This document shows, piece by piece, positions 51,622 to 59,853 of a stretch of 64,000 bases of DNA. The stretch comes from Microbacterium sp. Bi121. GTDB lineage: Bacteria; Actinomycetota; Actinomycetes; Actinomycetales; Microbacteriaceae. A model generated the notes under the pieces. The model made no database searches. It was not told the DNA's origin and saw nothing but the letters and a program-made list of their open reading frames with translations. A program made the translations under genes and the position numbers. The stretch spans positions 248,001-312,000 of the forward strand of contig NZ_CAKKLJ010000002.1 in NCBI RefSeq assembly GCF_918698005.1, written 5' to 3'. How positions within the stretch are numbered: the stretch's first letter is position 1; every line of letters starts with the position of its first letter.

Positions 51622-52316
51622 GGATCTGCACGATAACGGTGAGAGCAGGATCGAAAGGCGTGCCGGGGAAGAACCTCCGTATCGTGGCAGGCAGACCGCT
51701 GTTCGGCCACTCGGTGGCGCAGGCCGTCGCCACCGGACTGTTCGACGAGGTCGTGGTCTCCAGCGACTCGGACGAGATCCTGGCTCTAGCCCCCACGTTC
51801 GGTGCCACCGGGGTCATCCGCCGCCCGCCGGAGATGGCGACGGACACCGCGGGCAAGGTCCCGGCCATCGCCCACGCCGTGCGCAGCACGGAAGATCGCA
51901 CCGGTGCCCGATACGACGTGTGTGTCGATCTCGACGCGACCAGCCCGCTTCGCACCGTCGACGACATCCGCACTGCCGTGTCGATGTTCGAAGAGGTCCG
52001 TCCAGAGTCCCTGATCACAGGGTCGGAAGCACGCCGGAATCCGTATTTCAACCTTGTCGAAGAGCAGCCGGACGGCACTGTCGCGGTGAGCAAGAAGCCC
52101 GACGATGCGGTTCTGCGCCGACAGGATGCGCCTCGTTGCTTCGATATGAACGGCTCGATCTACGTCTGGCGCCGGGAGTCGCTGCTGGAGGATCAAGTGG
52201 TGTTCCTTCCGTCAACGATCCTGTACGAGATGCCGGCGGAGCGATCCATCGACGTCGACAGCGAGTTCGATTTCCGCATCGTCGAATGGCTGATGGACCA
52301 GCGGGTCGACCTGTGA
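51618..52316 (+). CDS. legF: CMP-nonulosonic acid cytidylyltransferase, NeuA/LegF-like
   Basis: A 232-residue cytidylyltransferase. The CTP-binding signature is RAGSKGVPGKNLR near the N-terminus, followed by VVVSSDSDEIL, CVDLDATSPLRTVDDI and the late FDMNGSIYVWRRESL and IDVDSEFDFRIVEWL. It should activate legionaminic acid as CMP-Leg, the donor for transfer. ATG 51618 overlaps the ptmE-like stop by four bases; the frame start at 51600 lies inside that gene. Its own stop overlaps the GTG of the transferase candidate. Confidence 0.9.
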   Translation: MRICTITVRAGSKGVPGKNLRIVAGRPLFGHSVAQAVATGLFDEVVVSSDSDEILALAPTFGATGVIRRPPEMATDTAGKVPAIAHAVRSTEDRTGARYDVCVDLDATSPLRTVDDIRTAVSMFEEVRPESLITGSEARRNPYFNLVEEQPDGTVAVSKKPDDAVLRRQDAPRCFDMNGSIYVWRRESLLEDQVVFLPSTILYEMPAERSIDVDSEFDFRIVEWLMDQRVDL

Positions 52317-53788
52317 CCGATCACGCCGATCTCGATGGACGCACCTCGGATGCCGTGCGCGCCATCCTCGAACTGGAGGAGGAGTCGCCTGACTCGCTCT
52401 TCGAGGTGCTTCCAGGGGCCACTGTTCCGTTCTGGGCGCACGTGCGCGTCCAGATCGCCTGGGCGCTCGGCGAACGGCAGACGGGGAGCGTGTCCGTCGC
52501 GTCGGAATCCACGTGGACGCGTTGGGGCGAGTTCAGGCGCGTCGTCCGCGGCCACCTCCCCAGCCGATGGGATGCCGTGCGCCACGGCCGCGCACACGAC
52601 GTATGCTTCTACGTCTCCGGTACGACGCTCACCGTCGCAGGTGATCGTGCGCGTAACTGGCTCGTGGACGACTTCGCCTTCGTGACACCCGGCGCGGTCG
52701 TCGTGCAGAAGAAGCCGCTCCCTGCGCCCGCCGGAGCGCCGCTGTTCCGACCGACGCTGAGCATGGAGCCCGCGACAGCCCGGGCCAGGTGGCGCGAGCG
52801 CGGCGCGATGCTGCCCACCGGATTCGCAGACGGTGTGCGACGACTGCTCCGTGAGTACGCGTCGAGGCTCGGAGTCGAGGCCGACGCCTTCGACGACATC
52901 GGCACGCGCGCGCTGCGGACGGAACGTCTTCGTCCGTTCGAGATGGACGAACTGCGTCGGATGCTGGACAGGATGCGCCCACGCCTTGTCGTGTTCGACA
53001 ACGGATCGTATTCGTATCACGGCGAGACGGTCGGTGCGATGAAGGACGCAGGCGCGTACGTCGTCGAACCGCAGCACGGCTGGATTGGTCCCTCGCATGC
53101 CGCCTACAACTACGGGCGAGCATTCCAGGAGCCATCGCTTCGACGCGCCCTCCCGGACGAGGTGCTGACGTTCGGGGACTACTGGACGGATTCGATCCGT
53201 CACCCCGGTCGAGTCACAACCATCGGCAAGCCTCATCTCGAGCGTCAGGCGGCGTTGGCCGAGGCCGAGCGCCCGAGACGGATACTCGTCATCTCCTCAC
53301 GCACCGATCCGAGCGCGACAGATGGGTTCGTCGCCGATCTGCACGCCGCAGTGGGCGGTGACTGGGCGATCGCGTTCCGTCCGCATCCGGGCGAGCGCGC
53401 GGAGACAGCACGACGGTACCCGCGGATCGCGTCGACTCCCGGCATCGCCGTGGACGTCGAACCCGACGTTTACGAGTCCCTGAAGCATGCTGCCGTGGTC
53501 ATCGGGGAGGCGAGCACGGTGCTGTTCGAAGCACGCGCATTCGGCTGCACGGTGATCGCGCGCGACAGCGCATTCGCGCAAAACGTCATCGGCGACGCAT
53601 TCGGTGTGCGCGTCGTCGACGTCCCCGGCGTCGCGGCGAGGCTCGCCGACATCGAGCACGGAGGGCGGTTCGTCGCGACGGCCGACCCCGCGATCTGGGC
53701 GCCGGATGCCGTTGCCGCCTACGCGCAGTGGCTGGAAAGACGTGTCGCCGACGACGACGCGCATGCGACGCGCACGCGTCCGCGATGA
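52313..53788 (+). CDS. unassigned GT-B-like transferase, candidate nonulosonic acid transferase
   Basis: A 491-residue protein with no signal peptide or membrane helix. I do not recognise a defined family. The C-terminal half resembles the CDP-glycerol glycerophosphotransferase/polysialyltransferase type of GT-B fold: VFDNGSYSYHG, VEPQHGWIGPSHAAYNYG with a His in the place of the catalytic WHG, LTFGDYWTDSI, ILVISSRTDPS, AFRPHPGE, and VVIGEASTVLFEARAFGCTV as a donor-phosphate loop. As the last gene of the CMP-legionaminic acid operon it is the natural candidate to use CMP-Leg. GTG 52313 overlaps the legF stop; the long upstream frame is chance. Confidence 0.7.
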   Translation: MTDHADLDGRTSDAVRAILELEEESPDSLFEVLPGATVPFWAHVRVQIAWALGERQTGSVSVASESTWTRWGEFRRVVRGHLPSRWDAVRHGRAHDVCFYVSGTTLTVAGDRARNWLVDDFAFVTPGAVVVQKKPLPAPAGAPLFRPTLSMEPATARARWRERGAMLPTGFADGVRRLLREYASRLGVEADAFDDIGTRALRTERLRPFEMDELRRMLDRMRPRLVVFDNGSYSYHGETVGAMKDAGAYVVEPQHGWIGPSHAAYNYGRAFQEPSLRRALPDEVLTFGDYWTDSIRHPGRVTTIGKPHLERQAALAEAERPRRILVISSRTDPSATDGFVADLHAAVGGDWAIAFRPHPGERAETARRYPRIASTPGIAVDVEPDVYESLKHAAVVIGEASTVLFEARAFGCTVIARDSAFAQNVIGDAFGVRVVDVPGVAARLADIEHGGRFVATADPAIWAPDAVAAYAQWLERRVADDDAHATRTRPR

Positions 53789-53811
53789 GTGGCGACTCAG
53801 GTTCTCTGTCC

Positions 53812-53817
53812 TAGAAT
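53812..53817 (+). promoter_or_regulatory. -10 box TAGAAT upstream of the exporter operon
   Basis: A good -10 lies 24 bases after the transferase gene stop. It would start transcription near 53824 and leave a leader of about 32 bases before ATG 53856, unlike the leaderless promoters elsewhere. Confidence 0.55.
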
Positions 53818-53855
53818 GGCGTCATCCCCGCGGCGTAACCGTCGTCGCGTGCTGA

Positions 53856-54797
53856 ATGAGTAGGCCCGTGACTGACACCCGAGATCTTTTCGCCGCTGTC
53901 CCGCGCAACCAGTTCGACACACCGGGCAAGAGCCGTGGCCTGATCGACGTGGTGCGCTGGCGCTACCTTCTCCTGCTCCTAGTGCGCACAGGTGTCACCA
54001 CGCGGTACCGCAACTCCGTGCTCGGCTGGACATGGTCGTACGTGCGTCCCGGCGCCCAGTTCCTGGTGTTCTGGGTGGTTCTCGGACTTTTCCTGAACCT
54101 CGATCGGGGCATCCCGAACTATGCGGTGTACCTCTTCTCGGGGATCATCGTCATCAACCTTTTCTCCGAGGCGTTCAAGAACGCGACGACGTCGATCGTC
54201 GGCAATGCGCCGCTGGTACGGAAGGTCTTCCTGCCGCGGCAGTTGTTCGCGGTCTCTGCTGCCATCGTGGCATTGGTGCACTTCCTGCCGCAGCTCGCGC
54301 TGCTGTTGCTGGTCTGCCTCGTGCTCGGCTGGATCACGCACGTGTCGCTCCTCGGAGTGCTAGCGATCTTCGCAGCAATCGCACTCGTACTCCTATTCAG
54401 CCTGGGTCTCGGTCTGCTGTTCGGCGCGCTCAACGTGCGCTATCGGGATGCCGAGAACATCGTCGAACTCCTCCTGCTACTGGCCACGTGGGCGTCGCCG
54501 GTTCTGTACAGCTGGACTCAGGTGCAGGATGCGATCGTCAGCAAGCTCGGCTGGCCGCAGTGGCTCGTGGAGGTCTACCTTCTGAACCCGATCACACAGG
54601 CCGTGGAGTTATTCCACTACGCGTTCTGGCGCCCGGTTTCCGAGGGAACGATCACGATCGAGGGGATCGGCATGGCCGATCTGCCTCCGAATCTGGGCTG
54701 GAATACCCTGTGGACGTTCCTCATCGCCATCGTCACTCTGCTGATCGGACAGGCTGTCTTCCGCCGCCTCGAGGGAAGGTTCGCCCAGGACCTATGA
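53856..54797 (+). CDS. polysaccharide ABC exporter permease (TarG/Wzm-like)
   Basis: A 313-residue ABC-2 permease with about six membrane helices. The N-terminal cytoplasmic part has DVVRWRYLLLLLVRTGVTTRYRNSVLGWTWSYVRPG in segments, which matches the TagG/RfbA/Wzm family, and GNAPLVRKVFLPRQLFAVSA is the coupling helix region. It should form the pore that flips a completed lipid-linked polymer. GTG 53868 is an alternative start. The stop overlaps the ATP-binding gene by four bases. Confidence 0.9.
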   Translation: MSRPVTDTRDLFAAVPRNQFDTPGKSRGLIDVVRWRYLLLLLVRTGVTTRYRNSVLGWTWSYVRPGAQFLVFWVVLGLFLNLDRGIPNYAVYLFSGIIVINLFSEAFKNATTSIVGNAPLVRKVFLPRQLFAVSAAIVALVHFLPQLALLLLVCLVLGWITHVSLLGVLAIFAAIALVLLFSLGLGLLFGALNVRYRDAENIVELLLLLATWASPVLYSWTQVQDAIVSKLGWPQWLVEVYLLNPITQAVELFHYAFWRPVSEGTITIEGIGMADLPPNLGWNTLWTFLIAIVTLLIGQAVFRRLEGRFAQDL

Positions 54798-55531
54798 CTG
54801 CGCACACCGTGTCCAAGCCCAGCATCATCATCGACGACGCTCGCAAGCGCTTCACCCTCAATCACGCGTTCTCGCTCAAGGACACCGTCGTGTCGTGGAT
54901 CAAGCGACGCAAACTCACCAGCGAATTCGAAGCGCTCAAGGGGGTCGACCTCGTCATTGAAGAGGGCGAGTCAGTGGCGATCCTCGGCTTTAACGGATCC
55001 GGCAAGTCCACCCTGCTCAAGCTCATCTCCGGTGTGATGGAGCCTGACGAGGGCGATGTCCTCACTCGTGGTCGGGTCGCCGGCCTCATCGAGGTCGGTG
55101 CGGGTTTTCATCCCGAACTCTCCGGGCGAGAGAATGTGTTCCTGAACGCCGCGATCCTCGGGATGAAACGGCATGAGATTGAGGAACGCTACGATGAGAT
55201 CGTCGCGTTCAGCGAAATCGAGCAGTTCATCGACCAGGAGGTCAAGCACTACTCGTCGGGCATGTTCATGCGTCTTGCGTTCTCAGTTGCGATCCACGTC
55301 GAACTCGACGTGCTCCTCGTCGATGAGATCCTCTCCGTCGGCGACGCTCCGTTCCGTGAGAAGTGCAGGCTGAAGTTCGAAGAGCTCATCGAGCAGGGCA
55401 AGACGCTTGTCGTAGTCAGCCACGACATGGAGATGGTGCGCGAGCTGTGCACCCGCGGCGTCGTCATCAACAAGGGCGAGGTGGTCTTCGACGGCGACAT
55501 CGAGGGCGCGATCGCGCTGGTAGACCGATGA
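54794..55531 (+). CDS. polysaccharide ABC exporter ATP-binding protein (TarH/Wzt-like)
   Basis: A 245-residue ATPase of the TagH/Wzt group: Walker A GFNGSGKST, the family motif GRVAGLIEVGAGFHPELSGRENV, the signature YSSGMFMRLAFSVA, Walker B LLVDEILSVGD and the switch VVSHD. An N-terminal extension before Walker A (about 60 residues, LKDTVVSWIKRRK) is typical of this group. It has no C-terminal carbohydrate-binding domain, so export is probably not gated by a Wzt-type terminal sugar cap. It pairs with the permease encoded upstream. Confidence 0.93.
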   Translation: MTAHTVSKPSIIIDDARKRFTLNHAFSLKDTVVSWIKRRKLTSEFEALKGVDLVIEEGESVAILGFNGSGKSTLLKLISGVMEPDEGDVLTRGRVAGLIEVGAGFHPELSGRENVFLNAAILGMKRHEIEERYDEIVAFSEIEQFIDQEVKHYSSGMFMRLAFSVAIHVELDVLLVDEILSVGDAPFREKCRLKFEELIEQGKTLVVVSHDMEMVRELCTRGVVINKGEVVFDGDIEGAIALVDR

Positions 55532-57465
55532 TTGGCGAGTGGGTCGCCGCGCTGCCGGCGCTGCTCGTCGCGGTTGCGCTCTTCTTCGTACCCGGTGGCG
55601 TCGCACTCGCGGGTATCGGGGTGCGCCGCCTGCCCCTCGTTGCGTTCGCACCCCCGGTGAGTGCGATCATGCTCGCTGCCGTCGGCTTGATCTTCGGCTT
55701 CGCCGGCGTCTCCTGGAATCCGCTGACCGTCGCGCTAGCGCTGCTGCTGCTCGCCGCAGTCGCCTGGCTGCTGGGTGTCTTCCTCGGGCGCGTGCGTGTC
55801 GAGCATCGGACTTTCGTCGGCAGGACGTGGGTGCTCCCCGTGGCGATCGCGGTCGGGATGCTCGTGACTGGATGGCGGCTGATCGCCTACATCGGACCGG
55901 CGTCGGCGATCTCGCAGACGAACGATGCGGTGTTCCATCTGAATGCCGTCCAGTACATCCTGGACACCTCTGACGCGTCCGTCCTGCACGTGAGCGGCGT
56001 GATCGGTGGGCACAGTTTCTATCCGGCCGTGTGGCACGGCTTCGTCTCACTCATCGTCCTCGTCACAGGGGTGGAGATCCCCGTCGCGGCGAACGTCGTC
56101 ACGCTCGTCATTGGGGCCGGCATCTGGACGCTCGGCATCGCATGGCTGACGCGGGTGCTCACCGGCTCCGGGATCGTTGCAGGGTTCGCGGCTGTGTTCG
56201 CTGGTGCGCTGCAGACCTTCCCGCTGCTGCTGTTTCAATGGGGCGTCCTCTATCCGAACGCGCTGTCGACTGCGCTCGTTCCGGCCGCGGTGGCGGCGGT
56301 GGTATCGCTGCCACGTTGGCTTCTCGCAGACCGCACGGTGCGCCACGGCATCCTCGGAGTGATCCTCGTCGGAATCGCCGCGGTCTCTCTGCTCCTAGCG
56401 CAGCCGTCGACGGCGGTCCCGTGGGCGCTGCTGTGTGCGATCTGGTTCACGTTCTGGATTCTGCGCAACCCTGTGCCGCGCGCCCTTGTGGCAAGACTCG
56501 GTCTCGTCGTCCTCGCGTGGGCGGTCGTCGCAGTGACGTGGCGATACCTCGCATCCGGTACCAGTGGGTCGCACTGGCCTCCGTTCCGGAGCCGCGGGGA
56601 GGCACTTCTCGACATCCTCCTGAACGGGCACATGCGCATCCCGTGGGCCGTGGGCATAAGCGTCCTCATGGTCGTCGGGCTCGCGGTCGCCGTGCGGCGT
56701 CGGCCTCTGCAGTGGTTTGCAGTGGGCTGGGTCGCGGTGAGCGTGCTCTACTTCCTCGTCGCCACCGTCGGTCGCGAGAACATCCGCAACGGGGTGCTCG
56801 CCGTGTGGTACGCCGACCCGTACCGTCTCGCAGCTCTCGCCCCGATCGTCGTCGTGCCTCTTGCCGCCATCGGCTTCGATGCGCTAGTGCGGCTGGTCCG
56901 GCAGCGGGTGCTGCGAAAGCATGGCGATGACGACACGCGCACCACCCTGATCCCGCTCGCGGTCGCTGTGGTGGGCATGGTGGTGCTGGTGCTGCTGCGC
57001 CCGGTCGCGATGCCCCAGTTCCTCGACGCGACCGTCGAACTGCACTCGAAGTACGCCGTCGAGGAAAGCGACTATCTCGAGCCGGATGAACGGGAGCTTC
57101 TCGAAGATCTGCGAGAGTACGTGCCGCCAGGGGATCGCATCATCGCCAATCCGTCCACGGGAGCGGGATTCGGGTACATGCTCGCCGGCTACGACGTGTT
57201 CCCTCGCACCTGGTCGCCCCCCGCTGGCAAGGCGTGGAACGTCCTCGCGGAGGATCTGCGGGATGCCGCATCCGATCCCGCCGTGTGCACGGCGTTGCAC
57301 GCGTTTGGCGACCCCGAGTTCGTGCTCGACTTCGGGCCGGGCGAGGCGCGGGCCGGCCGGTGGCTGATGCCGGGGATGACCGATTTCGCTGGCGAGGACG
57401 GCTTCGAGCTTGTTGCAGAGCGGGGTGATGCGTCTCTGTGGCGCATCACGGCATGCGCTCCGTGA
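55528..57465 (+). CDS. large polytopic membrane protein (DUF6541-like)
   Basis: A 645-residue protein with roughly thirteen to fourteen membrane helices in the first ~510 residues and a ~140-residue C-terminal domain that should face outward (starting near QFLDATVELHSKYAVEESDY). A conserved-looking luminal loop has TNDAVFHLNAVQYILDTSD and FYPAVWHGF, similar to DUF6541 proteins of actinobacterial envelope loci, some of which resemble GT-C glycosyltransferases. It overlaps the ATPase gene by four bases, so a role in lipid-linked glycan modification or polymer handling is likely but unproven. Confidence 0.75.
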   Translation: MIGEWVAALPALLVAVALFFVPGGVALAGIGVRRLPLVAFAPPVSAIMLAAVGLIFGFAGVSWNPLTVALALLLLAAVAWLLGVFLGRVRVEHRTFVGRTWVLPVAIAVGMLVTGWRLIAYIGPASAISQTNDAVFHLNAVQYILDTSDASVLHVSGVIGGHSFYPAVWHGFVSLIVLVTGVEIPVAANVVTLVIGAGIWTLGIAWLTRVLTGSGIVAGFAAVFAGALQTFPLLLFQWGVLYPNALSTALVPAAVAAVVSLPRWLLADRTVRHGILGVILVGIAAVSLLLAQPSTAVPWALLCAIWFTFWILRNPVPRALVARLGLVVLAWAVVAVTWRYLASGTSGSHWPPFRSRGEALLDILLNGHMRIPWAVGISVLMVVGLAVAVRRRPLQWFAVGWVAVSVLYFLVATVGRENIRNGVLAVWYADPYRLAALAPIVVVPLAAIGFDALVRLVRQRVLRKHGDDDTRTTLIPLAVAVVGMVVLVLLRPVAMPQFLDATVELHSKYAVEESDYLEPDERELLEDLREYVPPGDRIIANPSTGAGFGYMLAGYDVFPRTWSPPAGKAWNVLAEDLRDAASDPAVCTALHAFGDPEFVLDFGPGEARAGRWLMPGMTDFAGEDGFELVAERGDASLWRITACAP

Positions 57466-57483
57466 AACGGTCGGCCGAGTCGG

Positions 57484-57489
57484 TAGGAT
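57484..57489 (+). promoter_or_regulatory. -10 box TAGGAT before the GT2 gene
   Basis: It lies eight bases before ATG 57498, in the only gap larger than three bases within the exporter-side operon. It may be an internal promoter. Confidence 0.45.
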
Positions 57490-57497
57490 CACAGGCG

Positions 57498-58226
57498 ATG
57501 CGTCCACTAGAGCTGTCCGTTCTCGTCGTGATTCCGGCGCTGAACGAAGAGAATTCCGTCGCGGACGTGGTCCGCAACGTGCGCTCCGCGGTCCCGACCG
57601 CGACGGTCGTGGTCATCGACGACGGATCAACCGACGCGACTGCCCGGCGTGCCGCAGAGGCGGGTGCGGAGGTGTTGACGCTGCCGTACAACCTCGGTGT
57701 CGGCGGGGCGATGCGCGCGGGCTATCGCTTCGCACTCGATCGCGGTTTCGGCGTCGTCGTGCAAGTGGACGCCGATGGACAGCATGACGCGGTCGCCATT
57801 CCGCAGCTGATCGCTGCGCTCGACGAGGCCGATCTCGTTATCGGGGCGCGATTCGCCGGTGTTGGGGAGTACGGCGCGCGCGGACCACGGAGATGGGCGA
57901 TGCGTCTGCTCGCCGTCGTGATGAGCTCGGTGGCGCACACCAGGCTCACCGACGTCACGAGCGGCTTCAAAGCTGCGGGCCCCAGGGCAGTGCGCCTGTT
58001 CGCGGACAGCTTCCCTGCGGAGTACCTCGGTGACACCATCGAGTCGCTCGTGATTGCTGCACGGTCGGGGCTCATCATCCGTCAGCTGCCGGTGGTGATG
58101 CACGAACGCCAGGCCGGTACGCCGTCGCACCACCCGATCAAGGCCGCGGTGTACCTATTCCGTGCCTGCGCCGCGTTCGGCCTCGCGATGATGCGGCCGC
58201 GCACGCCGCTGGAGGAGGAAGCGTGA
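57498..58226 (+). CDS. GT2-family glycosyltransferase (DPM1-like)
   Basis: A 242-residue soluble GT-A enzyme of the polyprenyl-phosphate sugar synthase type: VLVVIPALNEENSVADVV, VVVIDDGSTDAT, GVGGAMRAGYRFA, VVQVDADGQHD as the metal-binding DAD, LVIGARFAG, TDVTSGFKA and HERQAGTPSHHPIKA. It lacks membrane helices. Such enzymes make polyprenyl-phosphate sugars or extend lipid-linked glycans. It overlaps the DUF2304 gene, a frequent partner. The longer frame from 57438 overlaps the upstream gene and is not favoured. Confidence 0.9.
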   Translation: MRPLELSVLVVIPALNEENSVADVVRNVRSAVPTATVVVIDDGSTDATARRAAEAGAEVLTLPYNLGVGGAMRAGYRFALDRGFGVVVQVDADGQHDAVAIPQLIAALDEADLVIGARFAGVGEYGARGPRRWAMRLLAVVMSSVAHTRLTDVTSGFKAAGPRAVRLFADSFPAEYLGDTIESLVIAARSGLIIRQLPVVMHERQAGTPSHHPIKAAVYLFRACAAFGLAMMRPRTPLEEEA

Positions 58227-58624
58227 ATCCGATCACCTATGCCTTCGGCATTGCTGCCGCCGTCTTCGCCCTCATCGCCATCGTCGAGCTGATGCGCCGG
58301 GGAACGCTGCGCGAACGCCACGCAGTGTGGTGGTTTGTCGGCGGCGTCCTTGCATTGGTCATCGCGATCTTCCCGCAGACGCTGACCTGGGCCGCCCGCA
58401 CGCTGGGTGTGAGCGTTCCGACGAACCTCGTGTTCTTCATCGCCATCGGACTCCTCTTCCTCGTGAGTCTGCAGTACGGGGCCGAGCTCACTCGCGTCGA
58501 GGAGAAGCTGCGCACGCTCGCCGAACGATCCGCGTTCCACGAGCACCGCATCGCCGAGCTCGAGCGACGCCTCAGTGCGCCGAAGCATCCCGATGACCAG
58601 AGCCCGGAGGACCGCACCGAATGA
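58223..58624 (+). CDS. DUF2304 membrane protein
   Basis: A 133-residue protein with three membrane helices (about 2-20, 32-52, 68-88) and a C-terminal predicted coiled coil (VEEKLRTLAERSAFHEHRIAELERRL in segments). It fits DUF2304, commonly encoded beside DPM1-like GT2 genes in Gram-positive glycan loci. It probably anchors or regulates the preceding glycosyltransferase. The GTG start and its stop both overlap neighbours by four bases. Confidence 0.87.
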   Translation: MNPITYAFGIAAAVFALIAIVELMRRGTLRERHAVWWFVGGVLALVIAIFPQTLTWAARTLGVSVPTNLVFFIAIGLLFLVSLQYGAELTRVEEKLRTLAERSAFHEHRIAELERRLSAPKHPDDQSPEDRTE

Positions 58625-59853
58625 GACGCCCGATCCGTGCCCTGATCGCCTCTCGTCTTTTCCCACCGGAGGTGAGCGCCGGCGCGTTCCGGCTCGGCGC
58701 GCTCGCCCGATCCCTCTCCCGTCGCGAGGCGGAGGTGACCGTGCTGACGACGACGCCCCCGAGCACGGCGCCCACGATCGCCGACCCCCCTGGCGTGCAT
58801 GTGCGCCGCTGGCCCGTGCTGCGCGACGCCGGCGGAAACGTCCGCGGTTACGTGCAGTACATGAGCTTCGACATCCCACTGATGCTGCGCGTCCTCACGC
58901 GCCGCTTCGACGTCGCAGTCTCGGAGTCCCCGCCGACGACGGGCCTTGTGGTCGTGCTCGCCGGCATTCTGCGCCGGAAGCCCGTGGTGTACTACGCCGC
59001 AGACGTGTGGACCGACGGGGTCATCTCGATGGGTGCTCCCAAAGCGGTGATCACGATCATGAAGATGCTCGAGCGCACCGTACTTGCGCGCTCCGCTCGT
59101 ATCATCTCGGTCTCGGATGAGGTGACGGAGCGGCTCATCGCGCTCGGCGCCGACCGTGGCCGGGTCACGACCGTCGGCAACGGCGTAGACACGGACGTGT
59201 TCACCCCGGAGGTGGAGCCGGCGGCGTCCGACCGCTACTTCGTGTACACCGGCACGATGTCCGAGTGGCAGCAGCCCGAGATCTTCGTCCGCGGGTTCGC
59301 TCAGATCTCCGATGAGGTTCCCGACGTGCGGTTGCGATTCTTCGGACAGGGCGCGATGAAGGAGCAGCTGCAGCGGATCGCGGAGGAACTCGTGCCCGGA
59401 CGGGTCGAGTTCGGCGGAGTCGTCACCCCAGAGGAGTCGGCGTCCTGGATCCGCGGCGCGGTCGCCTCGCTCGTGAGCATCGTGCCGGGAATCGGCTACG
59501 ACTTCGCGCGACCGACGAAGACGTACGCCGCGGCCGCCGTCGGAACCCCGGTGCTCTTCGCAGGTCCCGCCACCGGCTCGGAGCTGGTGCGTTCGGCTCA
59601 ACTCGGTCACGCCGTCGATTTCAACCCTGTGGCCGTGGCCGCGGCCATGCGGGAGCTGATCGCCGAGACCGAGGACGGGACGCGTGAGCGGTTGCGTGCG
59701 CAGCGGAGCTCGTGGGCGAGAGCGAACGTGTCTCTCACCGCGGTCGCAGCGCGCGTCTCGGCGGTGGTCTCCCAGGCGGCCCTGGGCACCGCGGGTAAGC
59801 TGGGGGACGCTTCGGACAGACCCGCTGACCGAGATGAAGGGCAGGCCGCGTGA
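58621..59853 (+). CDS. GT4-family glycosyltransferase (WbuB-like)
   Basis: A 410-residue GT-B enzyme. Features are LIASRLFPPEVSAGAFRLGALARSL in segments, VVYYAADVWTDGVIS, RIISVSDEVTERLIALGAD, VGNGVDTDVFTPEVEP, YFVYTGTMSEWQQPE and VPGIGYDFARPTKTYAAAAVGTPVLFAG, where the Glu-like donor motif is replaced by an Arg-Pro-Thr-Lys form typical of WbuB/WcaI-like proteins. The donor and acceptor are unknown, but an amino or uronic sugar made by the following genes is plausible. It overlaps both neighbours. Confidence 0.85.
   Translation: MRRPIRALIASRLFPPEVSAGAFRLGALARSLSRREAEVTVLTTTPPSTAPTIADPPGVHVRRWPVLRDAGGNVRGYVQYMSFDIPLMLRVLTRRFDVAVSESPPTTGLVVVLAGILRRKPVVYYAADVWTDGVISMGAPKAVITIMKMLERTVLARSARIISVSDEVTERLIALGADRGRVTTVGNGVDTDVFTPEVEPAASDRYFVYTGTMSEWQQPEIFVRGFAQISDEVPDVRLRFFGQGAMKEQLQRIAEELVPGRVEFGGVVTPEESASWIRGAVASLVSIVPGIGYDFARPTKTYAAAAVGTPVLFAGPATGSELVRSAQLGHAVDFNPVAVAAAMRELIAETEDGTRERLRAQRSSWARANVSLTAVAARVSAVVSQAALGTAGKLGDASDRPADRDEGQAA

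Noticed and set aside
45545-53788. Interpretation as a Neu5Ac (sialic acid) operon
   Set aside because: A 4,6-dehydratase and a LegC-type aminotransferase are not needed for Neu5Ac and indicate a 6-deoxy diamino nonulosonic acid.
45545-53788. Interpretation as a pseudaminic acid operon
   Set aside because: Pse synthesis uses a PseG-type hydrolase; here a NeuC-type hydrolysing 2-epimerase is present, which fits legionaminic acid.
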